NCBI GenBank assembly: GCA_964445745.1
Contig: CAYULU010000021.1
Span: 1-30,144, forward strand
Reading direction: 5' to 3'
From: UBA1443 sp964445745
Lineage (GTDB): Bacteria; Omnitrophota; Omnitrophia; Omnitrophales; Aquincolibacteriaceae
Length of the DNA stretch: 30,144 nucleotides
The translations under genes were made by a program, and so were the position numbers. Shown here in pieces: positions 1-11,700 of this stretch (within the stretch, counting starts at the first letter, position 1; every line of letters begins with the position of its first letter). The notes below the pieces were generated by a model, which was not told the origin of the DNA, did not search any database, and was given only the letters and a program-made list of their open reading frames with translations.

Positions 1-413
1 ATCGGCAGGGGGGAAAGGAGAGCTGCGTAAATGGACCCTGTGACGAGATTATTCTCAAGCAGAGTTCTCGCCATGAGTTGTTTTTCCCGCGAGGTGGGGA
101 TGGCCTGACTTTGGGGAAACGCAGTCGAGGTCCAGGCTCCCTCCAGCGCAACGTGATCGATCTGGAAGCCGGTTCGCAAATGCTCGAGAATTGCCGCAAT
201 ATTTTCTTGCGCGGTAAAATGAGCATGAACGTCCTGAATTTGAATCAGGGTCCTTTCGCCCGGGCCTTTATAACGCTCAAGGACTTTTCCGGTTTCAGCG
301 GAGACGGAAAGACAATCAATGGAAAGCGGTTCCGTGGCCGTCAGGGTCGATGAGAATAAAAATGCCCATGAAATTACCCAGGCGGCAAAGAGGATTTTGG
401 GATGTCGTTTCAT
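1..413 (-). CDS. Partial secreted protein, paralogue of the giant protein's N-terminal domain
   Basis: The gene runs off the left edge; 137 codons are visible on the minus strand without a stop. The start is an ATG preceded by GGGGAGG at ideal spacing, which makes this start convincing. The first ~27 residues look like a Sec signal peptide (basic MKRH, then a hydrophobic stretch rich in A, W, F and L). Around residues 57-72 the protein reads IQIQDVHAHFTAQENI, closely matching IHIQEAHANYDAQNNI at residues 85-100 of the divergent giant protein. Both continue to a Leu-Glu-Gly (here E91-G92). The pattern Q-x-x-H-A-x3-A-Q-x-N-I followed by a strand ending in E-G recalls ChaN/EreA/TIKI-type folds, but that family link is tentative. 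The visible part has no RSEVR linker. Function is unknown; export is inferred from the signal peptide. Confidence 0.8.
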   Translation of the reverse strand, partial: MKRHPKILFAAWVISWAFLFSSTLTATEPLSIDCLSVSAETGKVLERYKGPGERTLIQIQDVHAHFTAQENIAAILEHLRTGFQIDHVALEGAWTSTAFPQSQAIPTSREKQLMARTLLENNLVTGSIYAALLSPLP

Positions 414-735
414 ACGATTCCTCCCCTAAAGTTTTAAGAAAACAGAAGTGAAGAACGCACGCGCAATAAGCAATAAAGCTCCAACACGAGTATAACCTAA
501 CCGAGAAATTCCAATCAATCAAGTTTAATGCCGCGGTCTCTTCGCTATGTTTAACTTTCAGAAAAAATAGCAATGTATAACATTGGAGCACGAAAGCGAT
601 CTAAATATTAAACATGAATACAAACTTTGATAAAGCCTTTTTTAATCTCTTGAATTTTTAATAAGATGTGTTAATTTTTGGATAAGTTTGCTCTTATCGG
701 AGATTCGATCGTCAATCCAACAATAAAAGATTCGC
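414..735. other. Divergent AT-rich intergenic region between two related secreted-protein genes
   Basis: This 322-base gap separates two divergently transcribed genes with the same N-terminal motif. It is clearly more AT-rich than the flanking coding DNA, especially 600-735. A plausible minus-strand promoter is listed separately. On the plus strand I see only weak hexamers (for example TTGAAT near 650) and no good Shine-Dalgarno sequence before the giant gene's ATG. No RNA gene or repeat was recognised. Confidence 0.6.
489..518 (-). promoter_or_regulatory. Candidate sigma70-type promoter for the left-edge gene
   Basis: Read on the minus strand, TTGATT (513-518) and TATACT (489-494) are separated by 18 bases. 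This would give a 5' leader of about 70 bases before the start codon at 413. The hexamers match the consensus at 4/6 and 5/6. There is no experimental support. Confidence 0.4.
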
Positions 736-2757
736 ATGAATTCTCTAAAAAAGCTCAATAAATTTCTGGCTGGGTTGGTGGCTGTTACTTTCTTTACGGC
801 CAATACCCTGACTCCGTCGCCGTTAGCTTTTGCCTCGGTCGAACCGGCGAACACGTCCCGATTTACGGATTTCAAAATTCCTTCGGAATACGGCAAAGTC
901 GCCGATTTTACCCCTGCCTTATTCTCAAGAGATATTTTTCACGACTCTTCGTTCCATAACCGTCAGAAGGACGATTCCCGGATTTTGATCCATATCCAGG
1001 AAGCCCACGCCAATTACGATGCGCAGAACAACATTCGAAATCTCCTGGATTACCTCGCTCAAAATTACGAGGCAAGGCTGATCTTTCTTGAAGGGTCCGG
1101 AGACAAACTTCAACCCGAACGCCTCAACTTTTTCCCCGATGATCCCGAATTGCAGAAAACGGTGACCGAACGCCTGATGAAAGCCGGTGAATTGACAGGC
1201 GCGGAAGCCTTTCTGATCGAAAAAGCGGGGGACACAAACGTTCAACCTTTAGCCTTGACCGTTCCCCGTCCTGAAGGGTGGGGCGTTGAAAGCGCGGAGG
1301 CGTACAGGAACAACTGGGAGTTGTACAAGTCTGTTTACCAAAAGCGTGAAATGGCGAACCAATTTCTCGAAGATTTTTACCTCCAATGGCGGAAACGTGC
1401 GAGTCGGGGGTTTGATAAAAACTCACGCGACTTCCTCCTCCGCTATGCAGAGTATGAAGAAACGAAGATTTCGCTCGAGGCCTGGCTTGAGACACTGAGG
1501 GCTGCGGCAGAATCTCACTTATTCCTTACGGTTCCGGTTGCGGAACAACAGACGCTCGAGACGCGTGAGACCATTGACAGCTCGTCGATTGCCATGAATA
1601 TGCCGCTCGATTTGACGGACGTTCGCGCTCAGATCGACTGGCCTGCGCTGGTGCGTTACTTTCGCCTTAAAAAAGTTGGTAAAGAGATCGATGAGGTGAA
1701 GGTTGAAATTGAGAAAGCCACTTTTTTAAATAACATTTCCGCTGGAAATGGATCGTCGGGTGTTCCCCGTTCTCCGTCTTCCTCCGTCGCATTGAAGGTG
1801 GTTGATGAAGTCGAGGCAATATTCAATTCCGCGAAAACCGGAAATTTACCTGTCCACAAAACCCGCTTTGTTTTTGAACGCCTTATGGACGTTCTCCCGG
1901 AGGATTTTTCTTTTGATGCCTACCCCAATCTCCGTCTTCATATCCAGCAGATGATCCTGATGTCCGAGATCGATTCCCGGATGCTTCAAAGTGAAATGAA
2001 AGAGCTTGTAAAACGGATTCTGGAATCGCTTCTCAAGACGGATCAGGAGAAAGAACTCGTCACGGAACTTCGGGAGTATCAGCTACTAAAAAAACTTTTT
2101 CATCTGGAGTTAAGCCGGGACGAGTATGAGCAAGAAGTGCGGCGAAACCTGACTCCGGAAAAGTTAGCCAGGCTTTCGGGCGCGGCGCGTGGCGCGAATG
2201 AAAAAGAGGTGATGCCCGTTCAAAATTCTGCGTTGAGCGCTTTATTTGCGGAGGCGATTCAGTTTTATGACGGGGCAATTTATCGCGAAGATAAAATGAT
2301 GGAAAATGCCGGAAAGATTCTCGGGTCTCGCAAGGACAAGGTGGCGGTGCTCATTACCGGCGGGTTTCACACCGATGGTTTTAAAAAACAGATCACGGAA
2401 TCCGGTCATTCTTATATCGGGATTACGCCGAGCATCGGGAGCGTTGCTCGGGAGGAAGAAAAGAATTATCTCCGCGCATTACTTGGAACTGGTGGAGAAC
2501 GAGTCACGGAAAAAGCAAACGGTCAACATTCCTCGGTGAATGTTCTTCCCAGTTATATCGCCGCCCTTCTGGCGGGGAATCCGGATTTTATGCGACAAAC
2601 ACTCGGGTACGACTATGCCGGGCAGCGATTTACCCGAATCAAGAGTCTGGTTCGAGAAGTGATTTTACCGCTACGTCCGGGTGAAAGTGAAGCCCTTTCT
2701 GCTCGCCTTAACCAAGCGATCCAAAATCTTTTCACTCCGGCGAAAATGGCCGGAGCT
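736..2757 (+). other. Domain: signal peptide plus putative ChaN/EreA-like domain (residues 1-674)
   Basis: After the signal peptide the domain opens with IHIQEAHANYDAQNNI (H86 and H91), then a strand ending in L-E-G (E119-G120). It closes near residues 536-560 with a strand followed by GGFHTDGF (H545). Paired His motifs near the two ends, with an acidic residue after the second strand, resemble the ChaN/EreA/TIKI-TraB group, where such residues sit in the active site. The match is by motif only. The long helical insertion between the motifs is much larger than in ChaN. The same opening motif occurs in the divergent gene at the left edge of the window. Confidence 0.45.
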
Positions 2758-5700
2758 CGTTCCGAAGTGAGAGACGAGGCCAAGAATCTTAAGGATCAGT
2801 TTGAGGATCGGATTCAGAAACACCAGAAGTTCATCGAGCAAAAAATAAACCTGTTTCAAAGGGATCCCGACACTTCGAAAAAGTATGTCCGTTCCAACAT
2901 GGAAAATTTTCAGGCCGGTTTTTTTGAAATAGTAAGTTTCCTTCGAAAATCCCTGCGGGTCATTCGTGATTTTGAGCCCCAGGTGAAACGAATTTATGAA
3001 ATGACTCTGGATTGGTTGGAAGCAATGCCGGAGGATTTTTGGTCTCACGAAGCGGCTCCCGGTGTCGCGGAAAACACTGCAAAAGCGGTCGGTATTTTAG
3101 CTACAGCGTTACGGTACCTGGATGAATATGCGTCTGCGATCACTCTTTTAAACACTTTTATCCGGAAAACAAATATCCAAAACGATGTGTTCTTTTTGTA
3201 TCATCTCATGATGGCCCATTCCAGCTTTGCCACCCGGTTGTACGCTGAAAAAAGGACGTGGGACAGCCGGGCGGAGCACCTCGAGTCTTTAAAATATTTC
3301 GCCCTTTTTCTCCCATTGGCAGAGATTAACAATTCGCTGGTGAAAATGTTGCAGACGGTGAATGGTACGACGTTGCCGGCGGTTTTTGCGATCGGGCGTA
3401 AAGATCTTTTGCGTGCTCAGGAGGTCATCCGAGTTCTGCAAAGCTTGAATGAAGCAGTGCAGGAGTTCCTTTCGAGGCCATCGCAACTAGAAGGACCCAT
3501 TAAAAAGTCGCTTGATAAAATTCAAATAAGTGTAAACAAGTATTTAGCATCTGAAAAAAAGAAATCCAAGGAGATTCCAACAGGGCCTAAAGCAATTCAA
3601 AAGAAGCCGGCCGCGGTGATTGAAACGGTAACGCTCGATGTTCCTCAAAGGCGTGAGGATAAAAAGTCCCGTTGGGAGGAAGAAGAAAAACGCCGAAAAG
3701 GTGAAGCGCTAGGAGCAAGGAGGGCGCAGGAATTCCGGACCGAGGATAAGGCTGACCAACAGCGCCAGGCTTTGGAGAAGATGAAAGAGGATTTCCTCGG
3801 GTTATTGGAAATGGGTTCGGAGGATCGCGAACTCAGTAAACCCGATCTCCAGGACGGAATTACTTCGTTAGAAAAGCTGTTGGGGCACAAGGCGGTGGAG
3901 ACTTTGTCGGACTTTTTGTGGAAGGTGGATGAGACGACCAAGAAAGAACAGGTTGATCAGTCCATCAACACTGCGTTGGCCCAGTCCTCCCGGTCTGAAG
4001 TCCGAGCCTCTGCCTCGGAGGGAAGTATCGAGCAAAAAACAGAGGCCTCGGTTCTCCCGCCTGTTGCGATCCGTGACATTAAAACCTGGGCGCAGGCCTT
4101 CAAACTGATCCGGTGGATCGGAAACCAGCCGGATATGACTCTGAACCTCAGCTTGATCCGTCAGCTCAGCTTATATCTCCGTGAGAAAAAAAAAGAATTA
4201 AAATTAAATACAACGCGTGATTACGACCAATATCCCGACGATCTTGCGTTTGACGGCCGGAATGCGATGTTACCGCTTATCCGGAAAGCTCCCAAAGAAT
4301 TAAGCCGCTCGATTAAGGAGCTTGCTTTGGCTCTTCCGTATGCCTTTTCGGACACCACTCTCGATTCCCGGAGTACACTCTGGGGGATTGCAGAAGATTT
4401 GGATGACAGGACTCTCCGCACGAAATTTGCAAAAGACCTTCGGGAGACATTACACGGTCCGACTTTTTCTTACCATGTTCTTCCGAGGGTCCGGAAATAT
4501 ATCCACTTTCTCGAAACAGGAGATCGAAGTGACGGCCACTTCCCCGCGGCAGGAGAAACCCCCATGTTGCTGCAGGAGAGGGACATTGCAATTCAAAGTC
4601 ATTTGAGCCGTCTGACTTTGTCTGAAAGAAGCAGGTTGATGGGAGAGAGAGAATTGCTGGAGCAACAGGATTCTGGTATTCGAGACGCAGTGAAAATTTA
4701 TCGGGATATCAAAGAATTGGAAACAGCCCTCGAAATTCTTTTTGAAGCTGCGGCAAAACCCGGCACATTTAAATTTTGGCTTGATGAAGGTTTTGTAAAA
4801 AATGAACTTCTGTTAAAAGCCGCGCTTCAAGAGATTGTTGAATCTTTTAAAGATCTGCCTTTTCAGCGGATCACCAAGCTCATTAATGCGCGAGTCGTTG
4901 TTACCGAGAGGCTCAACAAAACGGTTGATCCAGGCGTGAAGTTTTCCCTCTATCATCTGGATCGAAGCATTGGGCAGGTGATGAATTTAAGTCTAGGGAC
5001 GTTTCTTGAGGAGCGAAACGGAGAACCGGCATGGGAAATGGGAGATGCGCTGGCCCTTATCAGGGATCTGTCGGTCGAACTTTTTGAAAGCGGTTTTATT
5101 ACTCGGTATACAGCCCAATGGTCTGATCTTTTGGATGATTCAGATCTGAGTTTTAGTCAGCTTCGAGATGTTCTGGGCGTTATCGAGAAGGGAACCCAGA
5201 CCGAATTTGCTAAATGGGCAAAGGATTATCATCATGATGGTGAGAAACTATATGGCCCGGAGCATAAAAGGCTGGATCAGGCCATTGCGTTACTGAGAAA
5301 AGAAAAATTCGCGACCACGGCGGCGATGGCTCTCTTGAAGGCCGTCAAAGATCGTATTGCTCAGGAACTACCCGCTCCTGAGGGGAAGGCCGTCCGCTCG
5401 GGAAGCGTTGAAAAAAAACAAGGATGGTTGTTTGATAAGATAACGCACATTGATAATTTTAAGGATTCCAATCAATCTTGGGGCCGTGAACGAAAAGTTT
5501 TTGGCGGTAAGGGAAGTTATCTGATCCGCATGCATTCCCTAGGACTTCCGGTTCCCAGCGGATTTATCCTTCCTTCCTCCATGGGAAAAGAGCCTGATCT
5601 TTTTGTGGGGAAAAAGAAGTTATTTGAAGATGACGTGTTGCGAAATCTAAGAATTCTAGAAGAAAGTTGGTCCCGGAAAATGGGGCGCCCTTTCCGTTAC

Positions 5701-8700
5701 GGCGTTGCTCCGCGGAACCCTTCCAATCCGGACTTTGAGCCCCTCTTTCTTTCGGTTCGCTCGGGGTCCGCATTTATTATGCCGGGGATTTCTGAAACGG
5801 CCGTAGCGATCGGCTTTTCTCCGGAAATCTATGAATACACTCTTAAAACAAGAGGGGGACAGGCCGGTCACAAGGCTTTTATCTCTTTTATCGAGTCGAT
5901 CGGAGTGAGCCTTGGAATCTCTCGCGAAAAATTCGAGAATGTGATCCAAAAACACCTCTCGGACACCCGGGATCTCGGGTTAAGTTATGTTGATGAAAGA
6001 ACCCTGGCCCAAATCGTGGCGGATATGACGGATATTTTAAAAGACAGTAAAGTTTTCGATCAATTTAATGAGTTATATAAAAATCCGGAGTTGCAGCTTT
6101 TCTCTCTTATCCCCAACATATTTCAATCCTGGAATTCGCCTAAGGCAAAACGCTATCGCCAGGAAAAAGGACTTTCTGATGACTGGAATACGCCCGTCAT
6201 TGTTCAGGCTTATGTTTTTGGGGATAGGGACGAGCAATCGGGTTCAGGAACGGCTCTTTCGCACGAGCGAACAGGTGAAATGGCATTTAGCGGGGAGTGG
6301 GTTCCCATGGCGGAGGGGATGGTCCATATGCAGGGGCGGGATACAACGCTTCCCTTGGCTGAGTTGGAAAAAAAAGATCCTGCAAGTTATCGAATTTTGA
6401 AAGATGGCACCACGCTATTAGCCCGGCACATGGGAGTTCCGCAGATGGTGGAGTTTACGATCGAAGGCGGGAAACCCTGGTTTCTTCAAACCGTTTATGA
6501 CCAGCGCGTTGGAAACACCGAATCCTTCCCTGATTTGGATTATGAAGTCATGAGGCGCTCATCTCGTGTCGGGGGTGGAAATGTGGCCTATGGAAATTCC
6601 GGCGGGCTTAGCGGGGTCGTTGTCTTCAGCCCCTCTGATATTTTGCGCGATGACATTCTTAAAAAAGCAGCTGACTATGATGCCGTCATTCTGGTCAGCG
6701 CTTTCCCCACATCGGATGATTCACCGGATGTCATTAATGCTAACCGGCAATTGAAGAAGCTTTCCGCAAAACGCCTCATCATGCTTACTCAAAAAGGCGG
6801 TTTGACTTCTCATGCGGCGGTGGTGGCGAACTATGAAAAAATTCCGACGGTGGTGGATGTTCAAGGTTTAAGCCAGGTGCTTGAAAAATCTGCTGTGCTT
6901 GGGGGACAGCCGCTTTTAGAAGGAGATGTTGTGACGGTTGATTTCGGGAAGGGGGGCATTTATCGCGGACGTATTCCCCAACGCTCTGAAGCAAGGCAGG
7001 CTCCCGGAGAAGGACAAATGATATGGCCGTTTCAAAGCGTGATGCATATCGCTTGGGAAATGGCGCCTTTCATGAAAAAGGGAGGCCAGCCAGCAATCAA
7101 TTTCGGAATGGCGTTGGGTGCGACAGTCGGAGGATCTCTCGCCGGGACGAACAAGAGGTCAGAGGTCCGGAATGTCCCCAGCGAAAACATTGGCCAGTGG
7201 TTTTACCAACATCTTGACAAAGCTACCGTTATCGATGTTGGGCACGATCGGGTACAGGCCTACCTGCTTCCGGGCGAAAAGGGAGAACAGCTTTTGTTGT
7301 TGCGAAACACCGGTTATTCTGATGCCGCGGACATTAATTTTATTCCCCACCCATTGCTTCAAAAAGTGGACGAGGTTTCAAATTCGAATGCTGTTTTTGA
7401 GTTCGTAGAGATTTTCGATGATGCCGATTTGTCTGTGAGCCGTACTGCGCCGGGGGATCGGATGATTTTTACTGACGATGCGATTCGCCATCTTGGTCTT
7501 GGAACGCGCTCTCCGCTTCTTCCGGGTCATACCAAAGTCTATTCCTTTAGAAAGATTTCCGATAAGCGATTGGATAGAAGCCAGAAAGACTACCAAGGGC
7601 TTTTGAAAGATTCGATTCAGCGCTACCGGCGTTTTGGCGCTCAAGACCGCTTTTATCATAGTTTTGTGACCAAGGAGATCGAACGGGCGTTGAAGGCGGG
7701 ATACCGGGATTTTAAGACCCTTTTTCATCAGCTTTCGGAAACGATTCGAAGTAAAAACAACGGGCTGGATATCGGCAATTTAAGCAGCGTGTTTGGTGAT
7801 ATCGTGATTTATCAGCCGGCGCTCAAAGAAATCCTCCATGCTTTCTTGGTTAATATGGCGGTAGAAGACCAGCAAGCGGAGGCACATGCCAGCGAGGACG
7901 CGATTAAGATTCTCCGTAGCGCGACAATCGGGGAGGTTGTGATTACGAGTCCTGAAACGCTTTGGACCGAAGGAACCGGCGGTTTGGCTAAAGCGGTTAG
8001 CGAGAACGCCATGGGGCTGGCGGCATTAGGCATTAATGTGACGGTGGTGGCGCCTATTTTTGCCTACAACAAGGATGTTGTTCTTAAAAAGTATCAATTT
8101 AGGGATACGGGCCGTACGGTTGTTGTGCCGTACGATACCGGTGGGTACATCGAGAAAATCCCTATCAAGATCTATAAGACAAAGATCAAAGGGGTTCGTG
8201 TTCTTGGGCTTGCGAGCGACCGTATTTTCCCGAAACTAAAAGGGGCAGATTGGGAGGAAAGTGGCTATAACGGATCCAACAGCTTCAAACTCCGTTTTGC
8301 GCGAGCCCTCTCGTTGGGGACGCTTCTTGCGATTCGAGAAGTAAACATTCATGCGAGGATCATTCAAACCAACGATTGGCCCACGGGATACATAAAGGCC
8401 TTTTTGGAGGGGCGTGACCGGATTGATCCGGAGCTTCAAAAGCTTAACCAGGATCCGCATTTGTCTCACGCTAAAGTTATCTCTATTTTTCATAATCTCC
8501 ACCGGGATTATCAAGGGTGGGTTTATATTACTTCAGATTGGAAACGCCGTGATTTGAGCGGGGAAGAAGAGAGCCGTCGCAACAGCATGGTTTACCATGA
8601 CCTCGGTATGAGCATTGAGACGGATTGGGAGATCCTTTTTGACCCGGGTTCTCCTGGGATCATTAATCCGACCTATACATCTTTTAAGACGTCGGATTAC

Positions 8701-11700
8701 GCTGTGACGGTGAGCCATGGATATCATCATCGCAGTATGGATCCGAGCTATTGGGATGAATTTGGGGGATTGACTGGCCTTTTTAAGTGGAAGCATTCTC
8801 TTGGGGAATACGTTTCAAGCCCTAATGGTTTAGAACTTGTGGAACAACAGCGTGCCTTTCTGAGGTATTGGTTACGGGACGCAGAAGTTCTTGCGAACAT
8901 TCAAAAAGATCTTTCCAATGCCGCTGGGAAGCTGGAGCCGAATGAATTTAGAAAGTATCTGGAGCATGTCGTAGCGGATCCTGAACGGCATATGAAAAGC
9001 TTCATGGAAATTGGTCATGAAGCCGAGCGGCGTATGCTGGCTCAAGTGGTTTTCGATTACATCCATCCCGTCGTTCATCGCAAGCTCGCGGAGAAGGTTG
9101 GCTTTAGAGGAAATCCTGACGACCTTTTTATTTATTCCATGCTTCACCGCGTTGGCATGCAAAAAGGACATCATCTTCTGGTCGCTGAGATCTGGAGAAA
9201 AGGAGATGACCACGGGCTTCAGCTGAACCCGCATCATTGGAATTTTAAGGTGTCCGGGAATATGAACGAGCTCTCTGTACCGATGCGCAACCTCTTTGAA
9301 GATCCGGATTATCGCGTTCAGTTAACAGATGATCAATCTGCGCGGCTGAATGCCTTTGCGGATGCTAAGGGAGTCGGAGTTCTGCGGGCACAGGACGTGC
9401 TGATGGCTCTTTTTCCGGACGTCCGTTTCGTGATTGCTGGAAGCACTGACGAAGGTTCCGGGTATTATGAAGGGTTTTCATCAAGCCGTGATCTGTCTGA
9501 TGGACAGTTATACTTCAATCCCACTTTTGTAAAGCCCGGAACAGAGCTTTATGAATTGATCTACGGGGGTTCCGACCTTTTCGGGATGCCTTCAACCTTT
9601 GAACCGGGTGGGCTGAGCAACGGGGAGGCGGCCGGAAACGGGGTAGTACGACATCTAAGGGATGCGGATGGTTTGTCAGACAAGCTTGTCAGAAGTGGAG
9701 AGTTGTCCGAAGGGTTCAAGGTTTTCAATCCTGTTCACTGGTTGAGCTCCGCCATCAAACTTTATGAGATTCGACAAAAAAATCCGGAGTTGTGGAGAGA
9801 AGTTCAATATCAGCTGATCACGCAAGACAGCCGATGGCTTCCGATCTCCCGTGATTTTTACACGGAAGCTTACCGGAAAAGATTGGGAGAGCCCCCGATC
9901 CCCGCGCTTTCGGCTCTGGAAGTTGCCTCCGCAATTCATCGGGCGCGCGAACAAAAGAACCCGGCGGATGAATTGATGACGGCAGGATATACGGCTAAAG
10001 CTGCGGTTGACCCTATTGTGGATGCTCTTGTGAAATCTGACAGCGAATTGTTGGTCAGGGTATTGTTGGCTCAACACATACGATCCCTTGCGAAGATCGA
10101 CAGGGAGACGGAGGTGTATTTGGAAGAACAGCTCAACGAGGCGCTTATTGCAGAAAGAAAAAAAGAAGTCAAGAATCCTCAGATCCAGCTTCGCCTGGAA
10201 CAGGCCCTTTCGATTTTAGAAACGGGAGATCACACGCCAGTCCGGTCGGAGGTGAGATCTTGGGCGGCTGACAATGCTCCGGAGCTTACCGGGTTCACGG
10301 TTGTGAGTCGACAGTTAGAGGCAGGGCTTTCGCGGGATATTCTGGATAAGCTGATTCAACATTACGGAAAAAAAGTTGCGGGGCTTGTGGCCGCGACGAC
10401 CGTTACTGGAGGGCTGGGCGCGCTAATGCATGATCTTTTCCCCTCCTGGCAAAAGAACTTTGGGGAGTTGACGGATGATGACTGGGGTCGTCTTGTGGAA
10501 GAGTTCGGCAAAAGGATTAGCGCCGAGGAAGCCAAACGGAAACAGATCGATGCCTTTGCCGTGAACGTGATCTATGATGAGATCAAGGGGCAGCAATTTG
10601 CTCTTGATGTTCCCGAGGAAGTCCAAAAAGGGCAAAAAACACTAGGGGATTACTTAAGGGAAGTTCTTACCGAGGAACCGGATTTCCGGTTCGACGTTCT
10701 TTTAGAGCCAGGGAACAACTTTCGTTCTAAAGCAGTCGAATGGATCGGACGCACGGGTGATGAACTTTACCGGAAAAGACTTCAGCAGGCGCGCGAAGCG
10801 GTGGAGCACGCGATCAAAGTAAAAGTGTATCCCACCCGGACCTCGGTTGGAGGAATGCCTAATTTTTATGTCGAGGCTTTCTATATTTCCGCTGATGGGA
10901 CCAAGGTCCAGATTTTTGATGAAGTATATCCCGACGCCCCCCATGGCAGTCCCAATCTTTGGCGGGACCTGCAAATGGCAGTTTATGGGAAAGTGACGGA
11001 GCTGTTGGCGCTAAAATTACAGGAAAAAGGCGTTGTTAAAAAAGACATCCTTTTTGTGGACAACGAGGTTTTTGTCAGCATCCCGACGCCGCTTTTGCCG
11101 AACGCTATTCATCATCATATCAACCATTCTGTTTTTGCTCCCACGATTTATCATCCGGATGAAGCGTCGCTGGAACTTCTCGGGTATCCTAAAACGCTTG
11201 CCCGCTACATTGTGCACGACGGGCGGATTAGCATCGTGGATGCGGTGGGTGCCACGTACGATTTGGTGACCGGTGTTGCCCTTTACGAACACACTCCAGC
11301 TGTGGCCGGGGGCGTGATGCCCGGGTATTCGAACGCGGTGGATAGTTATAACGAGAATGGACTTCGCAGTACCAATGGCGTCTTGATTGAACAGTGGCAG
11401 TCACCGCTCCTGCGTGGTTTGACCGATCAATACAAGAAGAAGCTTGGAATGATTCCGACAGCGGACGACCGTGATTTCTTTGCCGTTCTCCAAAGTCCTG
11501 AAAACGAGGCGACGCTGGAAACGTTTAAAGAACGCACGGATATGATAAAGGCCTACCTGACGGGGCGGTTGATGCTTTGGCTCAAGGAAAGTCAGAATCG
11601 CCCTGCCTGGTTTGACAAGACCTTGCGGGCCTACCAGAAAGAATTTGGACTTAAGGCGGCCCAGGGTTCTGACGTGATCCATGACCTTCATGAAAGATTG

